A stretch of DNA of 64,000 nucleotides from an uncultured Oxalobacteraceae bacterium (lineage in GTDB: Bacteria; Pseudomonadota; Gammaproteobacteria; Burkholderiales; Burkholderiaceae_D): positions 43,449 through 107,448 of the forward strand of contig CAITOF010000095.1 of NCBI GenBank assembly GCA_903893945.1, read 5' to 3'. Position 1 is the first letter of the stretch; every line of letters begins with the position of its first letter. The translations under genes and the position numbers were made by a program. This document shows, piece by piece, positions 61,608 to 64,000 of the stretch. The notes under the pieces were generated by a model that was given only the letters and a program-made list of their open reading frames with translations, did no database searches and had not been told where the DNA came from.

Positions 61608-64000
61608 ATGGCAAATTCAGGCGCAATCATCGGGAAAGTCGCTGTTCTGCAGGGGCAGGCTTTTGCCCAGCATCCGGACGGAACACGGGTTGAGTTGAAA
61701 ATTGGCGATCCTGTCCGTGAAGGCGATGTCCTTATCACCGGCCCTGGCGCTGTCGTCGAACTTGGCTTCAACGACGGACATACCTATGTGTTGCATCAGA
61801 GTGAAACACTCACGGTCGATGGCTCATTTTTCAATACCACCCCGATTGACGCCCATACCGCTGCATTGAGCGCGCAAAGCGGGCAACTTGATGCACTCAA
61901 TTCTGTAATCGCTTCCGGGGGAAGTCTGGACCAGTTGTTTGAGTCCGCAGCAGCCGGTTTCAGCGGTGGCGGTGATGCCAACAGCGGGCATACATTCGTT
62001 GAATTATTGCGTATTGTTGAAACCGTTACACCTGGGTCGTTCTCCGTAGCGGGGGGTACAAATTTATCGCCTACCTTCACCCCATCAGGTACAGCCACTC
62101 CTGACAACGTGCCCGGACCTGTCGGCACTACAACTGGCCCTGATACGACCGGATCCGATACCACAGGTACCACGACGTCAGGCGGCAGCACGACCGGCGG
62201 AAATACCAACGGTGTTAATCCGCCAGCGATCACTCCCCCATCGATCACCATTGACCCTATACCACTTATTAATGGTGCAATCGGAAGCAACGCAACACCG
62301 GTCAGCATCACCGGAACTGTCAGCGCAAATGTTCCAGTCGGCGATACCGTGACACTGATTATAGATGGCCACTCCTACACCGGCACTGTCTCGCATGGCG
62401 GCACTTACGTTGTTGAGGTTCCTGGAAACATCCTCGCTTCAGCAAATACAGATGCGATTACTGCAACCGTGTCGATTCCAGGTTCGTCAGGCAGTCCGCT
62501 TTCCTCATCGACGGTTCAGTCCTACAATGTTGAACTTGCGGCACCCCCTATCAGCGTGTCGATCAATTCTATCGCCACCGTAAATGGCGCTGAAGCCGCG
62601 AGCAGTAACCCGATTGCCGTCACCGGTGCGGTGTCCAGTAACGTGCCGGTGGGCACACTCGTCACCTTGACGGTTGACGGTCACAACTATACAGGTACGG
62701 TGCAATCTGGCGGCACTTACTCGATTGGCATACCCGGAAATATTCTGGCCAGTGCATCGGCCGATTCGATACACGCAACGGTTTCCACTGTCGATGCAGC
62801 CGGCAATACCGCCAATGCATCGGCCGACCAGGTCTACACAGTGAATGTAAATGCGCCAGCCATCGCGATATCGATCGATGCGCTTCCAGCCGTGAATGGA
62901 GCAGAGGCGGCCAGTCCAAACCCTGTGAGCGTCAGCGGCACGGTCTCCAGCAATATTCCTGTTGGTGATTTGGTCACCATTACAGTCGACGGACACAGCT
63001 ACACCGGCGCTGTGCAGGCCGGTGGCACGTATTCCATCGGTGTTCCCGGCAATGTGCTTGCGACAGCAAGTACTGATTCGATTCATGCAACGGTGTCAAT
63101 GACCGATGCCGCGGGTAATACCGCTACAGCAACCGCGGACCAGCCCTATTCTGTCGAACTGACTGCCGCACCGATTACGGTGGGTATCAACGCCATTCCT
63201 ACCGTCAATGGTGCCGAAGCGGCCAGCAGCAATCCGATTACGGTATCCGGTACCGTATCGTCGAATGTACCGGTTGGTGACACCGTTACATTGAGTGTTG
63301 GTGGCAATACCTACGTGGCAACGGTACAAGCCGGTGGTACATATTCCGTCGGTGTTCCGGGCAATGTCCTGGCCAATGCACCCGTCGATTCGATTCATGC
63401 AACGGTGTCAATGACCGACGCCGCGGGTAATACCGCTACAGCAACCGCGGACCAGCCCTATTCTGTCGAACTGACTGCCGCACCGATTACGGTCGGCATC
63501 AACGCCATTCCTACCGTCAATGGCGCTGAAGCGGCCAGCAGCAATCCGATTACCGTATCCGGTACCGTATCGTCGAATGTACCGGTTGGTGATACCGTTA
63601 CTTTAACAGTTGGTGGTCATACCTATACCGCAACTGTTTTATCCGGTGGTACATATTCCGTCGGTGTTCCGGGCAATGTCCTGGCCAATGCACCGGTCGA
63701 TTCGATTCATGCAACCGTGTCGATGACCGATGCGGCGGGTAATACCGCTACAGCAACCGCTGACCAACCCTATTCTGTGGAACTGACTGCCGCACCGATT
63801 ACGGTGGGTATCAACGCTATTCCTACCGTCAATGGTGCTGAAGCGGCCAGCAGCAATCCGATTACCGTATCCGGTACCGTATCGTCGAATGTGCCAGTCG
63901 GTGACACCGTTACTTTAACAGTTGGTGGTCATACCTATACGGCGACTGTTTTATCCGGTGGTACTTACTCTGTCGGTGTTCCGGGCAATGTCCTGGCCAA
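61608..64000 (+). CDS. LapA-like giant repetitive adhesin with N-terminal retention module (3' end outside window; not in ORF track)
   Basis: Hand translation MANSGAIIGKVAVLQGQAFAQHPDGTRVELKIGDPVREGDVLITGPGAVVELGFNDGHTYVLHQSETLTVDG...SLDQLFESAAAGFSGGGDANSGHTFVELLRIVETVTP, then Ig-like repeats; no stop seen to 64000. Confidence 0.92.
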   Translation, partial: MANSGAIIGKVAVLQGQAFAQHPDGTRVELKIGDPVREGDVLITGPGAVVELGFNDGHTYVLHQSETLTVDGSFFNTTPIDAHTAALSAQSGQLDALNSVIASGGSLDQLFESAAAGFSGGGDANSGHTFVELLRIVETVTPGSFSVAGGTNLSPTFTPSGTATPDNVPGPVGTTTGPDTTGSDTTGTTTSGGSTTGGNTNGVNPPAITPPSITIDPIPLINGAIGSNATPVSITGTVSANVPVGDTVTLIIDGHSYTGTVSHGGTYVVEVPGNILASANTDAITATVSIPGSSGSPLSSSTVQSYNVELAAPPISVSINSIATVNGAEAASSNPIAVTGAVSSNVPVGTLVTLTVDGHNYTGTVQSGGTYSIGIPGNILASASADSIHATVSTVDAAGNTANASADQVYTVNVNAPAIAISIDALPAVNGAEAASPNPVSVSGTVSSNIPVGDLVTITVDGHSYTGAVQAGGTYSIGVPGNVLATASTDSIHATVSMTDAAGNTATATADQPYSVELTAAPITVGINAIPTVNGAEAASSNPITVSGTVSSNVPVGDTVTLSVGGNTYVATVQAGGTYSVGVPGNVLANAPVDSIHATVSMTDAAGNTATATADQPYSVELTAAPITVGINAIPTVNGAEAASSNPITVSGTVSSNVPVGDTVTLTVGGHTYTATVLSGGTYSVGVPGNVLANAPVDSIHATVSMTDAAGNTATATADQPYSVELTAAPITVGINAIPTVNGAEAASSNPITVSGTVSSNVPVGDTVTLTVGGHTYTATVLSGGTYSVGVPGNVLA
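62235..64000 (+). repeat. 312-bp (104-aa) tandem repeats, five full units plus a partial sixth
   Basis: Unit starts at 62235, 62547, 62859, 63171, 63483, 63795; unit consensus PITVGINAIPTVNGAEAASSNPITVSGTVSSNVPVGDTVTLTVGGHTYTATV..GGTYSVGVPGNVLANAPVDSIHATVSMTDAAGNTATATADQPYSVELTA. Confidence 0.95.

Noticed and set aside
62178-63398. Minus-strand ORFs (Cys/Arg/Gly-rich) opposite the adhesin repeats
   Set aside because: Mirror images of the 312-bp repeat; the plus frame has a retention module and consistent Ig-like repeats

Overview
The 64 kb window has the gene content and order of a betaproteobacterial chromosome; taxonomy is inferred, not tested. Its core is the conserved block rpsB-tsf-pyrH-frr-uppS-cdsA-dxr-rseP-bamA-skp-lpxD-fabZ-lpxA-lpxB, all on the minus strand. 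Other housekeeping genes are map, glnD, lexA with a perfect SOS box, lon, clpX, clpP, tig, tRNA-Leu(UAG), ahpC/ahpF, hemN, waaA, a tolC homologue, pcm and tatD. The accessory content of most interest is: (1) a near-complete Lap-type, c-di-GMP-gated surface-adhesin locus at 52411-64000. It comprises a LapD-like receptor with degenerate GGDEF and EAL motifs, a LapG-like cysteine protease, a T1SS in which the TolC-like protein carries an NTF2-like C-terminal extension, a LuxR-type regulator with an atypical N-terminus, and a giant adhesin. The adhesin is absent from the ORF track because it runs off the window; it has a retention module, an AAAG LapG-type site and perfect 312-bp tandem repeats. 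(2) A MksF-MksE-MksB (SMC) condensin operon with no MksG/JetD nuclease, followed directly by a flavin reductase gene. (3) An S46 peptidase gene broken by a one-base frameshift just before its catalytic serine region. Smaller observations include a structured ahpC-ahpF intergenic region, a 12-bp tandem repeat that triplicates the tatD stop codon, and an open in-frame extension beyond the MFS transporter stop. No CRISPR array, IS element, prophage or rRNA operon was recognised.
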